From Mycolicibacterium aurum (GTDB taxonomy: Bacteria; Actinomycetota; Actinomycetes; Mycobacteriales; Mycobacteriaceae): DNA of 64,000 nucleotides. The translations under genes were made by a program, and so were the position numbers. Where the stretch lies: the NCBI RefSeq assembly GCF_900637195.1, contig NZ_LR134356.1:4154001-4218000 (forward strand), read 5' to 3'. Positions 48,832 through 58,153 of the stretch are shown here, piece by piece (position 1 is the stretch's first letter; every line of letters begins with the position of its first letter). Below the pieces are notes generated by a model. That model made no database searches, was not told where the DNA came from, and worked only from the letters and a program-made list of their open reading frames with translations.

Positions 48832-49479
48832 ATGCCCGATATGGTCGCGGACCAGACTGCTGACCGTGGTCAGCGTCGCGCTTCTTTCCAGCGAGCCAGA
48901 TCGCACGAGACCAAGAGGATGCTCGTTCAGGCGGCGATGGCGTTGTGGCGCACGAAGGGTTACGCCACCACGACCGTCGCCGAGATCTGCACTGCCGCAG
49001 GAGTGTCCAAAGCGCTCTTCTACTTCTACTTCCCGCGCAAAGAAGACGTGCTCTTCGAGGTCGGGGTGATGTCGACGCAATCGGCACAGCGGGCAATCCA
49101 CCGATTGCTGACCAAGCCCTACGACATCGATGCCGTCATCCGCGCCGCGCTCACTGCGTTCGAAGAGTCGATGGCGCGCAATCCCCGGGAGCTCATCGTC
49201 GAGACGATCCTCGAGGGTTACCGGCACGAGCACCGACTCTTGGCCGAAGGCACTCCCCCGGATCTGGACGCCGACATGTTCACCGAACTCTTTGCGCGGG
49301 CCGCCGACGACGACAAACTCCCGGCCGGGATCGACACAGCGCACCTGGCCTACCTCGCCCAGACGATGGTCAGCGAGGGCGCCCGACACTGGGCGGCAGG
49401 CGCCTTCGGGAAGCGCTCGTTCGCCGAGGTCGTCACCGCCGACATCGGCACACTCATCAACGGATACATCCGATCCTGA
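48832..49479 (+). CDS. TetR-family transcriptional regulator
   Basis: 215 residues. Helix-turn-helix region: LVQAAMALWRTKGYATTTV, AEICTAAGVSKALFYFYF. The C-terminal domain is typical. It is followed after 19 nt by the acyl-CoA dehydrogenase/kinase pair, which it probably controls together with the divergent VOC gene. Confidence 0.92.
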   Translation: MPDMVADQTADRGQRRASFQRARSHETKRMLVQAAMALWRTKGYATTTVAEICTAAGVSKALFYFYFPRKEDVLFEVGVMSTQSAQRAIHRLLTKPYDIDAVIRAALTAFEESMARNPRELIVETILEGYRHEHRLLAEGTPPDLDADMFTELFARAADDDKLPAGIDTAHLAYLAQTMVSEGARHWAAGAFGKRSFAEVVTADIGTLINGYIRS

Positions 49480-49498
49480 TCACCGGCAAGGAGGCCGC

Positions 49499-50797
49499 AT
49501 GTGGGATTTCGAAACCGACCCCGAGTACCAGAAGGTGCTGGACTGGGCCGACGAGTTCGTCCGCGAGGAGGTCGAGCCGCTGGATCTGGCATTTCCGCAC
49601 CAGCAGTTCGTGCCATTGGACGGCATGCGCCGCAAGGCAATCGATCCGCTGAAAGACGAGGTCCGCAGGCGGGGACTGTGGGCCACCCACCTCGGCACCG
49701 ACCTCGGCGGTCAAGGCTACGGACAGCTCAAGCTCGCCCTGCTCAACGAGATCCTCGGTCGTTCCCAGTGGGCGCCGGTCATCTTCGGTTGCCAGGCACC
49801 CGACACCGGCAACGCCGAGATCATCGCCCACTACGGTACCGACGTGCAGAAGGAGAAGTACCTGCGCCCGCTGCTCAACGGTGAGCTGTTCTCCTGTTAC
49901 TCGATGACCGAGCCGCACGCCGGCGCCGACCCGACCATGTTCACGACCACCGCTGTGCGCGACGGTGACGACTGGGTCATCAACGGTTGGAAGTTTTTCT
50001 CCTCCAACGCGGCAACGTCATCGTTCCTCATCGTGATGGTCGTGACCAACCCCGACGTCAGCGCCTACCAGGGCATGTCCATGTTCCTCGTGCCCACCGA
50101 CACTCCCGGCGTGAAGATCGAACGGAATATCGGCCTCTACGGCGAGCGCGCCGACGAGGGCTCCCATGCGTTGATCCACTACGACAACGTGCGGGTGCCC
50201 TCGGAAGCACTGCTGGGCGGCGAGGGGCAGGCATTCGTCATCGCGCAAACCCGTCTCGGCGGCGGACGGATCCACCACGCGATGCGCACAATCGGTTTGT
50301 CCCGCAAGGCACTCGACATGATGTGCGAACGGGCTTTGAGCCGAGAAACTCAGGGCAGCAGGCTCTCGGACAAGCAGTTCGTGCAGGGCTACATCGCCGA
50401 CTCCTATGCCCAGCTGCTGCAATTCCGGCTGATGGTGCTCTACACCGCATGGGAGATCGACAAGTACAACGACTACAAGAGGGTCCGTAAGGACATCGCC
50501 GCGGTCAAGGTCGTGATGCCCTCGGTGCTTCACGACATCGCGTGGCGAGCCATGCAGGTCCACGGCGCGCTGGGTGTCACCAATGAGGTGCCCTTCCTGG
50601 GCATGGTGACCGGCGCCGCGGTCATGGGACTCGCCGACGGGCCCACCGAGGTGCACAAGACCACTGTCGCCAAGCAGGTGCTTCGCGACTACCGACCGGC
50701 CGAGGGCACCTGGCCCACCGAGTGGATTCCCGCCAAACGACAGGCGGCGCAAGCGAAGTACGCTGAATTCCTCGAACATGAGGTGGGCAACCAGTGA
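49499..50797 (+). CDS. Acyl-CoA dehydrogenase, ACAD10/11-like
   Basis: 432 residues from the ATG at 49499, with AAGGAGG 6 nt upstream. SMTEPHAGADPTMF and VINGWKFFSSNAATSSFL bind flavin and substrate. The C-terminus reads MGLADGPTEVHKTTVAKQVL, the ADGPxEVH motif characteristic of mammalian ACAD10/11 and their bacterial relatives. Those enzymes handle 4-hydroxyacyl-CoAs: a kinase phosphorylates the 4-hydroxyl and the dehydrogenase-like domain eliminates phosphate. The kinase is the next gene, overlapping by 4 nt, so together they equal a split ACAD10/11. Confidence 0.88.
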   Translation: MWDFETDPEYQKVLDWADEFVREEVEPLDLAFPHQQFVPLDGMRRKAIDPLKDEVRRRGLWATHLGTDLGGQGYGQLKLALLNEILGRSQWAPVIFGCQAPDTGNAEIIAHYGTDVQKEKYLRPLLNGELFSCYSMTEPHAGADPTMFTTTAVRDGDDWVINGWKFFSSNAATSSFLIVMVVTNPDVSAYQGMSMFLVPTDTPGVKIERNIGLYGERADEGSHALIHYDNVRVPSEALLGGEGQAFVIAQTRLGGGRIHHAMRTIGLSRKALDMMCERALSRETQGSRLSDKQFVQGYIADSYAQLLQFRLMVLYTAWEIDKYNDYKRVRKDIAAVKVVMPSVLHDIAWRAMQVHGALGVTNEVPFLGMVTGAAVMGLADGPTEVHKTTVAKQVLRDYRPAEGTWPTEWIPAKRQAAQAKYAEFLEHEVGNQ

Positions 50798-51822
50798 GCG
50801 GGATCGACACCGCACGCCTCGCCGACTGGATGGACGGCGCCGCACTCGATGGCAAGGGTGAACCGCTGACCGCCCACTTCCTGTCCGGCGGCACCCAGAA
50901 TGTCATCTTCGAGATCCGGCGCGGCGACCATCGCTGCGTGCTGCGCATGCCTCCGCCGGGGGCACCACCTGACCGCGACAAAGGGATTCTGCGGGAATGG
51001 CGCATCGTCGAGGCGCTCGACGGCACCGACGTCCCGCACACCGCGGCGGTCGGCGTCTGCGACGACGCCACCGTGCTCGGCCGTCCGTTCTACCTGATGG
51101 GCTTTGTCGACGGCTGGTCACCGATGGACACCCACGGCGTGTGGCCCGAGCCCTTCAATGCCGACCCGACCACCCGGCCCGGGCTCAGTTATCAACTGGC
51201 CGAGGGCATTGCCCTGCTGTCGAAGGTGGACTGGCGCGCCAAGGGACTGCAGGACCTGGGCAGGCCCGAGGGCTTCCACGAACGCCAGGTCGACCGGTGG
51301 ACCGGCTTCCTCGACCGCATCAAAGGGCGCGAGCTACCGGGGCTGGACGTCGCCACAGGATGGCTGCGGTCGCACAAGCCGCTGGACTTCATCCCCGGCC
51401 TGATGCACGGCGACTATCAGTTCGCCAACGTCATGTACCGGCACGGCGCCCCGGCGCAGTTGGCCGCCATCGTCGACTGGGAGATGGGTACCGTTGGCGA
51501 CCCCAAGCTGGATCTGGGGTGGATGGTGCAGTCGTGGCCGGAGGACATGGAGAAGCCCGACGACGCAGAGATGAGCTATGTGGACATGCGAGGCATGCCG
51601 TCGCGTGACGCCGTGGTCGCTCATTACGCCGAGGTGTCCGGCCGCCAGGTCGACGATCTGGACTATTACCTGGTGCTGGCGAAGTGGAAACTGGCGATCG
51701 TCCTGGAACAGGGCTTCCAGCGGGCCGGAACCGACGAGAAGCTGCTGGCGTTCGGGCCGGTGGTGACAAGCCTGATGGACTCGGCAGCCGAACTCGCCGA
51801 GTCCACGGACTATCGGGGCTAG
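50794..51822 (+). CDS. Phosphotransferase (APH/choline-kinase fold), probable 4-hydroxyacyl-CoA kinase
   Basis: 342 residues, GTG start inside the previous stop (GTGA). FLSGGTQNVIFEI is the nucleotide loop, LMHGDYQFANVM the catalytic HGDxxxxN loop, and VDWEMGTVGDPKLDLGW the metal-binding Asp segment. Although the fold is that of aminoglycoside kinases, coupling to an ACAD10/11-like gene points to phosphorylation of a 4-hydroxyacyl-CoA, as for mammalian ACAD11 and the levulinate-pathway kinase LvaA. Not an antibiotic-resistance gene on this evidence. Confidence 0.85.
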   Translation: MSGIDTARLADWMDGAALDGKGEPLTAHFLSGGTQNVIFEIRRGDHRCVLRMPPPGAPPDRDKGILREWRIVEALDGTDVPHTAAVGVCDDATVLGRPFYLMGFVDGWSPMDTHGVWPEPFNADPTTRPGLSYQLAEGIALLSKVDWRAKGLQDLGRPEGFHERQVDRWTGFLDRIKGRELPGLDVATGWLRSHKPLDFIPGLMHGDYQFANVMYRHGAPAQLAAIVDWEMGTVGDPKLDLGWMVQSWPEDMEKPDDAEMSYVDMRGMPSRDAVVAHYAEVSGRQVDDLDYYLVLAKWKLAIVLEQGFQRAGTDEKLLAFGPVVTSLMDSAAELAESTDYRG

Positions 51823-51826
51823 GCGG

Positions 51827-52792
51827 ATGCGGGCCGCGGTCTGCCCCGAGTACGGGGCTCCCGATGTCGTGCGCATCGAAGAGCGCACCGCGCCCCGCAC
51901 GGGCCCCGGCCAGGTCGGCGTGCGAGTCGACGCGGCGGCCGTGAACTTCCCCGATGTCCTGCTGGTGGCCGGTAACTATCAGGTCAGTGTCCCGCCGCCG
52001 TTCGTGCCCGGCAGCGAGTTCGCCGGGGTGGTCGATGAAATCGGGCCGCAGGTCGCGGATTTCGCGGTCGGCGACGCCGTCACCGGTACGGCCGTGTTCG
52101 GCGCCTTCGCCGAACGTGTGGTCGTGGACGCTGCCGGCCTGGCACCCATTCCCGCCGGCATCGATACGTTCTCGGCTGCCGCATTCGGTGTCGCGCACCG
52201 CACCGCTTACCACGCGTTGCGGTCGATGGCCCGGCTGTCGGCGGGCGACGAACTCGTCGTGCTCGGTGCCGGCGGCGGCGTCGGGTTGGCGGCGGTCCAA
52301 CTGGCCGCCACCATGGGCGCCCACGTCACTGCGGTCGCGTCATCGGCCGAAAAGCTGGATGTGGCCCGGATATACGGTGCCGACCGAACGGTCAATCACC
52401 GCGACGGCGCACTCCGCGAAGCGCTTCGCGTCTTGTTGCCCGACGGAGCCGACGCCGTACTCGACCCTGTCGGCGGCGACCTCAGCGAGCCCGCTCTGCG
52501 CTCGCTGAACAGAGGTGGGCGACATGTCACGGTCGGTTTCGCGTCGGGCGTCATCCCGCGCATCCCGTTGAACCTGGTGCTGATCAAGGGTATTCACGTG
52601 CTGGGGTTCCAGTTCCAGGATGTGCCGGTCGACGAGTTCACCCGCAACGAGCGGGAGCTGCGCGATCTGCACGCGTCGGGTCGCGTCACACCTCACGTGG
52701 GAGCGGTGTATTCGCTCGACGAGACCGTTGCGGCACTGCGCCACGTCGGTGAGGGACGCGCGATCGGCAAGGTGCTGATCGACCTGACCTGA
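51827..52792 (+). CDS. Zinc-independent MDR oxidoreductase (quinone-oxidoreductase-like)
   Basis: 321 residues. Medium-chain dehydrogenase layout: AAAVNFPDVLLVAGNYQ, PFVPGSEFAGVV, then VLGAGGGVGLAAVQLA for NADPH binding. The cysteine-rich zinc loops are absent, as in NADPH:quinone oxidoreductases and enoyl reductases. It probably reduces an enone or enoyl thioester formed by the preceding kinase/dehydrogenase pair, whose stop is 4 nt upstream. Confidence 0.88.
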   Translation: MRAAVCPEYGAPDVVRIEERTAPRTGPGQVGVRVDAAAVNFPDVLLVAGNYQVSVPPPFVPGSEFAGVVDEIGPQVADFAVGDAVTGTAVFGAFAERVVVDAAGLAPIPAGIDTFSAAAFGVAHRTAYHALRSMARLSAGDELVVLGAGGGVGLAAVQLAATMGAHVTAVASSAEKLDVARIYGADRTVNHRDGALREALRVLLPDGADAVLDPVGGDLSEPALRSLNRGGRHVTVGFASGVIPRIPLNLVLIKGIHVLGFQFQDVPVDEFTRNERELRDLHASGRVTPHVGAVYSLDETVAALRHVGEGRAIGKVLIDLT

Positions 52793-52823
52793 GGTCAGGG
52801 CGGGCTGCACCCCGACCGGCCGG

Positions 52824-53324
52824 TCAGCTGGCAGGAACGAGGTCGGCCGCGACCGAGAGCATCATGCCGCAGCGGAACGTCTCGCTCAGTCCGATCGACT
52901 CGCCCGATGCGCCGACAGCCGCGAGTGCCTGCGCCTTGAACGCACGTGCGGCAGCGCTGAGCCGGTGCTCGACCGAATCGACGCTGCTGTCCAGTTCGGC
53001 GGGCAGCGGTGCGCCCCACAGCGCCACCTCGGTAGCACCCTGCTCCAGGGCGCCCAGGACACCACGGCGCACCCGGTCGTCCCGGTCGAACAGGTCGGCA
53101 GCCACGCAGACGGTCTGCGGATGTGGCCGCTGCTCCCAGGATTCCAGCACCGTTTCCAGGCTCAGGACCTCAGCACCCAGGATCTCGAGCGGGCGTACAT
53201 CCTCGTCGCTGCCGACGAGGACGGTGACATCCCAGCCCGCCATGACCCGGTCGTAGACCCATCCGCCGGCGTGACGCACCGCGTGGAGGACGGTGGGCGA
53301 GACGACATCGAGGCGATACCTCAT
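52824..53324 (-). CDS. Conserved hypothetical protein
   Basis: 166 residues from the ATG at 53324, overlapping the TetR stop (ATGA). Family not recognised. VLVGSDEDVRPLEILGAEVLSL and TEVALWGAPLP suggest a Rossmann-like alpha/beta fold without an obvious nucleotide motif; LSAAARAFKAQAL is a helix near the C-terminus. The tight coupling to a TetR gene suggests a linked function. It converges with the MDR oxidoreductase gene. Confidence 0.65.
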   Translation of the reverse strand: MRYRLDVVSPTVLHAVRHAGGWVYDRVMAGWDVTVLVGSDEDVRPLEILGAEVLSLETVLESWEQRPHPQTVCVAADLFDRDDRVRRGVLGALEQGATEVALWGAPLPAELDSSVDSVEHRLSAAARAFKAQALAAVGASGESIGLSETFRCGMMLSVAADLVPAS

Positions 53325-53959
53325 GTCGTGGTGGCCGGGGCCAGGTCCCGTGCCAGCGACGCTGCGTACTCCTGGAACACCTCGGTCAGCGGGATTGAAG
53401 GATCGAGCAACCATAGGGTCTCCATTCCGTTGATGAAGGCGAGAATCTCCGTGGCCTTGTTGGCCGCCGAGAAGTCGGTGCGATACGCGCCGTCGCGCTG
53501 ACCGCGCTCGATGATGTCGGTGATGATGTCGACGGCGTCGCGATAACGCTTGTGCAGCCGGTCGTGCAGCGGAGCGTCGGGGGCGATGTTCTCCGCCAGC
53601 AGCACCATGAACGTGCCGACCAGTTCCGGTGACCGCTGGAAGCGCTCAGGCACCCGGCTGAGCTCGGTGACCAGATCACCCGAGCGATCCGCGTGCGCGT
53701 CGTCGTCGGCATCGCGGGCGTCGAGGACGGCGTTGAGGAGTTGTTCCTTGGAGTCGAAGTGGTGCAGCAGGCCGGCGGGGGTGACGCCGGCTTCTTTGGC
53801 GATCTGTGCCAGCGAGGTGTTGCGCCATCCGTTGCGCGCCAGAAGCCGCTCGGCCACGGCCAGAATCCGCTGCCGGCGGTCCTCGCCTTTGGCGAACAGC
53901 GCCGCGTACGGCCGTCTGGGCATTTCCAGATCCGGCACAGCGGATTCAGGGGCTGACAC
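53321..53959 (-). CDS. TetR-family transcriptional regulator
   Basis: 212 residues from the GTG at 53959, preceded by GAGGAG with 6-nt spacing; a longer frame upstream lacks one. The DNA-binding part reads ILAVAERLLARNGWRNTSL, AQIAKEAGVTPAGLLHHF. Divergent from the PhyH-type oxygenase gene; an inverted repeat 20 nt upstream of its start is a likely operator. Confidence 0.92.
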   Translation of the reverse strand: MSAPESAVPDLEMPRRPYAALFAKGEDRRQRILAVAERLLARNGWRNTSLAQIAKEAGVTPAGLLHHFDSKEQLLNAVLDARDADDDAHADRSGDLVTELSRVPERFQRSPELVGTFMVLLAENIAPDAPLHDRLHKRYRDAVDIITDIIERGQRDGAYRTDFSAANKATEILAFINGMETLWLLDPSIPLTEVFQEYAASLARDLAPATTT

Positions 53960-53978
53960 GCGACTCCTCGGGGCTATG

Positions 53979-54010
53979 AACCAACCTAGTGAACACACAG
54001 TAGGTAGGTT
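53979..54010. promoter_or_regulatory. Inverted repeat, probable TetR operator
   Basis: AACCAACCTA (53979-53988) and TAGGTAGGTT (54001-54010) are complementary at 9 of 10 positions across a 12-nt spacer, between the divergent TetR and PhyH-type genes. Confidence 0.6.
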
Positions 54011-54152
54011 TTGCCGCTGTGACAAGGGTCTCAGTGAACAATTTTCCCGCCGTCCGCACACGCCCACGGCGTAACCGCAGCCTTACGCCGTTTTACCTGG
54101 TCAACACACATGCCTGGCAATACTTGAGCTCGCCCCCAACGAGAGAGACGCC

Positions 54153-55040
54153 ATGCCCGAGCTCAACCACGTGCCCGCCGACACCCCCGCGGAAGAGATC
54201 GCCGATCTGCTCCGTCGCGACGGCTATGTCATCGTCGACGACCTCGTTCCGACCGCCCTGATGGACACCATCGACGACGAACTCGCGCCCTACTTCGCGG
54301 CGACGCCCCTTGGCTACAACGCGATGATCGGCACCAAGACCCGCCGCACCGGAGCACTCGTCGCCCGCTCCCCAGCCTGCCGGACGCTGATCCAGAACCC
54401 GACCATGATGGGCGTCTGCCGAGACTTTCTCGGGCACGCGTCGGCGTTCCAGCTGATGCTGACCCAGGTCATCTCGATCGAGCCCGGCGAATCGGCCCAA
54501 TCGCTGCACCGCGACCAGAACGCCTTCGACTTCTATCCGTTCCCCGACGACTACCACGTGCAGTGCAACACGCTGTGGGCGTTGTCGGACTACACCGCCG
54601 AGATGGGCGCCACCCGCGTGGTCCCGGGCAGCCAGTTCGGCGACAAGAAGCCCACCGATTACGCCGAGGACGAGTGCCTGCAGGCGGAGATGACCCGCGG
54701 TTCGGTGCTGATCTACACGGGCAAGATCGTGCACAGCGGCGCCGCGAACCGCTCCGACAAGGTGCGACGGGCCATCAACGTCAACTACTGCGTGGGCTGG
54801 GTCCGCCAGGAGGAGAACCAGTTCCTTTCCGTCCCACCGGACGTGGCACAGACGCTGGATGACGACCTGCTGAAGTTGATCGGCTACCAGGAGGGCGCCT
54901 GGGCGATGGGCTACTTCCGCGATTTCGAGGATCCGCTGCGCGCCGTCCGCGGCGACGCCGTGACGTACGGCTTCGACGGCAGCCGCCTCACCGGCGATGC
55001 CGGCGCGGCGTTCGAGGATCAGCTCGCCAACAGCGAGTAG
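54153..55040 (+). CDS. Phytanoyl-CoA-dioxygenase (PhyH) family oxygenase
   Basis: 295 residues. The facial triad is in SLHRDQN (His119, Asp121) and KIVHSGAANR (His194), with basic residues after it for 2-oxoglutarate. PhyH enzymes hydroxylate next to a carbonyl or on aliphatic chains. It is the third kind of iron oxygenase in the window after Rieske and TauD. Divergent from its probable TetR regulator; it converges with the acyl-CoA dehydrogenase gene 5 nt away. Confidence 0.9.
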   Translation: MPELNHVPADTPAEEIADLLRRDGYVIVDDLVPTALMDTIDDELAPYFAATPLGYNAMIGTKTRRTGALVARSPACRTLIQNPTMMGVCRDFLGHASAFQLMLTQVISIEPGESAQSLHRDQNAFDFYPFPDDYHVQCNTLWALSDYTAEMGATRVVPGSQFGDKKPTDYAEDECLQAEMTRGSVLIYTGKIVHSGAANRSDKVRRAINVNYCVGWVRQEENQFLSVPPDVAQTLDDDLLKLIGYQEGAWAMGYFRDFEDPLRAVRGDAVTYGFDGSRLTGDAGAAFEDQLANSE

Positions 55041-55045
55041 AACCC

Positions 55046-56194
55046 TTATAGGCCAAGCGACTTGGCGATCATCACCTTCATGACCTCACTGGTACCCGCG
55101 TAGATGCGGGCCACCCGGGCATCGGTGTACAGCCGGGCGATCGGATACTCCATCATGTAGCCGTAGCCGCCGAACAACTGCAGGCAGCGGTCCACCACCC
55201 GCTGCTGCATCTCGGTGCAGAACAGTTTGGTCCTGGCCGCGTCGGCGCCGGAGAGCTCACCCTCGACGTGGAGCGAGACGGCGCGGTCGAGCATCGCCTG
55301 AGCGGCTTCGACCTCGGTCGAGCAGGCCGCGAGCTCGAACTTGGTGTTCTGGAACGACGCGACCGGCGCGCCGAATGCCTTGCGGCTCAACGTGTAGTCG
55401 ATCGCCGCGTGGATCGCCGAACGCGCCTGGGCCACCGACCCCACCGCAACCGTCAGCCGCTCCTGGGCGAGATTGTGGCCGAGGTAGCCGAACGCCTCGT
55501 CCACCTCGCCGAGCACGTTGGCCGCGGGTACCCGGACGTCGACGAACGACAGCTCGGCGGTGTCCTGGACCTTGCAGCCCATCTTCTCCAGCTCGCGGCC
55601 GCGGCTGAAGCCCTCCATACCGTCCTCGACCACCAGCAGGGTCAGTCCCTTGCGCCGGTTGTCCGGGTCGGTGGAGGTGCGGGCCACGACGATGACGAGA
55701 TCGGCCTGCATGCCGCCGGTGATGAAGGTCTTGGCGCCGTTGACGATGTAGTCATCCCCGTCGCGGACGGCTGTGGTGCGCATCCCCGCGAGATCCGAAC
55801 CGGTGCCGGGCTCGGTCATCGCGATCGCCGTGAGGAGCTTTCCGGAAGCGAGCCCGGGGAACCAGCGGTTGCGCTGCTCGGCGTTCGCATAGTGCAGGAA
55901 GTACGGCAGGATCACCTCGAGCTGAGTGCGCACGGTCGACAGCGTGACCAGTGCACGCGCCGCCTCTTCCTGCAGCACCACGTTGAAGCGGTAGTCCGAC
56001 TGGCCGCCGCCACCGTACTCTTCGGGGATCGCCACACCCAGGATCCCGAGCTCCCCCATCTGCTCGAAGACCTCGCGCGGCATCCGGCCGCCCTTCTCCC
56101 ACTCCGGGTAGTGCGGCACCACTTCCTGGTCGACGAAGTCGCGGGCGAGCTCCCGGAACGCCTCATGGTCTTCGGTGAACAGATCCCTGCGCAC
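55046..56194 (-). CDS. Acyl-CoA dehydrogenase
   Basis: 382 residues, normal length. MTEPGTGSDLAGM and VNGAKTFITGGMQADLVI are the flavin/substrate segments, RKAFGAPVASFQNTKF the C-domain motif, and IYAGTSEVMKVMI holds the catalytic Glu. A stand-alone tetrameric dehydrogenase of beta-oxidation. It follows the thiolase by 13 nt in a minus-strand beta-oxidation operon. Confidence 0.92.
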   Translation of the reverse strand: MRRDLFTEDHEAFRELARDFVDQEVVPHYPEWEKGGRMPREVFEQMGELGILGVAIPEEYGGGGQSDYRFNVVLQEEAARALVTLSTVRTQLEVILPYFLHYANAEQRNRWFPGLASGKLLTAIAMTEPGTGSDLAGMRTTAVRDGDDYIVNGAKTFITGGMQADLVIVVARTSTDPDNRRKGLTLLVVEDGMEGFSRGRELEKMGCKVQDTAELSFVDVRVPAANVLGEVDEAFGYLGHNLAQERLTVAVGSVAQARSAIHAAIDYTLSRKAFGAPVASFQNTKFELAACSTEVEAAQAMLDRAVSLHVEGELSGADAARTKLFCTEMQQRVVDRCLQLFGGYGYMMEYPIARLYTDARVARIYAGTSEVMKVMIAKSLGL

Positions 56195-56207
56195 GTATGT
56201 CTCCTGA

Positions 56208-57353
56208 CTACTTCACGAGTTCGACGAGGGTCGCGTTGGCGGTGCCGCCACCTTCACACATGGTCTGCAGCCCATAGCGAATCCCGTTGTCGCGCATGTG
56301 GTTGATCATCCTTGTCATCAGTACCGCGCCCGAGGCACCGAGTGGATGGCCGAGCGCGATGGCCCCGCCGAGGGGGTTCAGCTTGGCCTCGTCGGCGCCC
56401 GTGTCGGCCAGCCACGCCAGCGGGACGGGGGCGAACGCTTCGTTGACCTCGTACACGCCGACCTCGTCGAGTGATACTCCCGCTTTGTGCAGCACCTTCT
56501 CGGTGGCCGGAATCGGGCCCGTCAGCATGAGTTTGGGATCTGCACCGGTGACCGCCCCGGCGCGGTAGCGCACCAGCGGGGTCAGGCCGAGGTTCACGGC
56601 GTTCTCCATCGTGGTGACGAGCAGGGCGGCGGCACCGTCGGAGATCTGCGACGAGTTCCCGGCGTGGATGACACCGTCCTCGGTGAACGCGGGCTTGAGC
56701 CCGGCCAGCTTCTCCACGGTGCTGCCGCGCCGGATGCCCTCGTCATCGGTGACCACGCCGCTCTCGGTGAATACCGGCACGATCTGGTCCTTGAACGCCC
56801 CCGCATCCTGCGCGGCCGCGGCCCGTTCGTGCGACTGCGCCGAATACTCGTCGAGCCGGGTGCGGGAAAAGCCCCACTGCTGCGCGATCATCTCCGCCGA
56901 GATCCCCTGGTTGAAGGAGAAGTCGTCGTAGCGGGCAAGGACTTTCGGGCCGTACGGCATGCCTGTGGAGCGGGCGGACCCGAGCGGGACCCGGCTCATC
57001 ACCTCCACTCCCCCGGCCACCACCACGTCCTGCTGGCCGGACATCACCGCCTGCACGGCGAAGTCGAGCGCCTGCTGACTCGATCCGCAGGCCCGGTTCA
57101 CCGTGGTGCCGGGGATGTGCTCGGGCCAGCCCGCGGCCAGCACTGCGTAGCGACCGATGTTGCTGGACTGGTCCCCCACCTGGGAGACGCAGCCCCACAC
57201 GACGTCGTCGACGATCTCGGGATCCACCCCGGTGCGCTCGGCGAGTTCGTTGAGGACGACCGCCGACAGATCGGCAGCGTGCTGCTCGGACAGGCCGCCG
57301 TTGCGCTTGCCGACGGGGGTGCGCACAGCGCCGACGATGACGGTTTCCCGCAT
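56208..57353 (-). CDS. Acetyl-CoA acyltransferase (degradative thiolase)
   Basis: 381 residues with a complete active site: NRACGSSQQA (acyl-accepting Cys), NEAFAPVPLAW, GHPLGASGA (His) and MCEGGGTANAT (second Cys). It cleaves 3-ketoacyl-CoA with CoA and would complete the cycle begun by the neighbouring dehydrogenases and hydratase. Resembles mycobacterial FadA-type enzymes; I do not assign a number. Confidence 0.93.
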   Translation of the reverse strand: MRETVIVGAVRTPVGKRNGGLSEQHAADLSAVVLNELAERTGVDPEIVDDVVWGCVSQVGDQSSNIGRYAVLAAGWPEHIPGTTVNRACGSSQQALDFAVQAVMSGQQDVVVAGGVEVMSRVPLGSARSTGMPYGPKVLARYDDFSFNQGISAEMIAQQWGFSRTRLDEYSAQSHERAAAAQDAGAFKDQIVPVFTESGVVTDDEGIRRGSTVEKLAGLKPAFTEDGVIHAGNSSQISDGAAALLVTTMENAVNLGLTPLVRYRAGAVTGADPKLMLTGPIPATEKVLHKAGVSLDEVGVYEVNEAFAPVPLAWLADTGADEAKLNPLGGAIALGHPLGASGAVLMTRMINHMRDNGIRYGLQTMCEGGGTANATLVELVK

Positions 57354-57358
57354 TACCT

Positions 57359-58153
57359 CTACTCCTCAGGTCGTTCGTACAGAGTCCACGCGCCGGTGAA
57401 CTCCGGATCACGTTTCGCGGCGAACGCGGCGTAGGCCTCGCCGGAGTCCGCCGTCGCGAAGTTGCCGGGTTGCGCCCTGGCTTCGTTGGCCAGCGCTTCG
57501 CGCAGTGTCGAATTGGCGCCGTCGTTGAGCAGCGCCTTGCTCTGCGCCAACGCGAACGGCGGTCCCGCGGCCAGACGGTCGGCGAGACCGTCGACGAACG
57601 CGTCGATCTCGTCGGCCGCCTTCACCCACGTGACCAGGCCGAGCGTGTGCGCCTCGTCCGCGCCGACCATGTCGGCCAGCAGCACGAGGCGTTTGGCCTG
57701 CTGCAGGCCGACAATCTTGGGCAGCAACCACGAGCCCCCCAGATCGACGGACAAGCCCCGCTTGGAGAAGATCTGGCAGAACCGCGACTCCGGAGTGGCG
57801 ACGACGAGATCGCAACCCAGCGCCAGGTTCCACCCCGCGCCCACGGCGATGCCGCTGACCTTGGCGATGGTCGGCACAGCCAGTTCGTGCAGCGCCAGCG
57901 CGACGTCGGTGAGGCGGTCCAGCTTGTAGCGCGGATGGATCTGTTCACCGGTGCCGATGTCGGCGCCGGAGCAGAACGCCCCGCCCGCGCCCGTCAGGAC
58001 CAGCACGCGCACGCCGCGGTCCCGTTTGACGAGGCGAAGCGCGTCGGCGAGTTCCACCCACAGCCGCGCGTCCAGGGCGTTGCGGCGCTCGGGACGGTTG
58101 AGGGTCAACGTACGCACTCCGGCGCGGTCCTCCGACAGCAGCACCTCAGGCAC
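57359..58153 (-). CDS. Enoyl-CoA hydratase/isomerase-family protein
   Basis: 264 residues from a GTG at 58153 that overlaps the CoA-transferase stop by 8 nt (a GTG at 58144 is also possible). LNRPERRNALDARL, AFCSGADIG and GIAVGAGWNLALGCDLVVA are crotonase-fold motifs forming the oxyanion hole. Where hydratases have the first catalytic Glu, this reads PESRFCQIF, so hydration, isomerisation or another crotonase reaction are all possible. Confidence 0.85.
   Translation of the reverse strand: MPEVLLSEDRAGVRTLTLNRPERRNALDARLWVELADALRLVKRDRGVRVLVLTGAGGAFCSGADIGTGEQIHPRYKLDRLTDVALALHELAVPTIAKVSGIAVGAGWNLALGCDLVVATPESRFCQIFSKRGLSVDLGGSWLLPKIVGLQQAKRLVLLADMVGADEAHTLGLVTWVKAADEIDAFVDGLADRLAAGPPFALAQSKALLNDGANSTLREALANEARAQPGNFATADSGEAYAAFAAKRDPEFTGAWTLYERPEE

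Noticed and set aside
50794..51822. Aminoglycoside phosphotransferase (antibiotic resistance)
   Set aside because: Only the fold is shared. The 4-nt overlap with an ACAD10/11-like gene points to a metabolic kinase.
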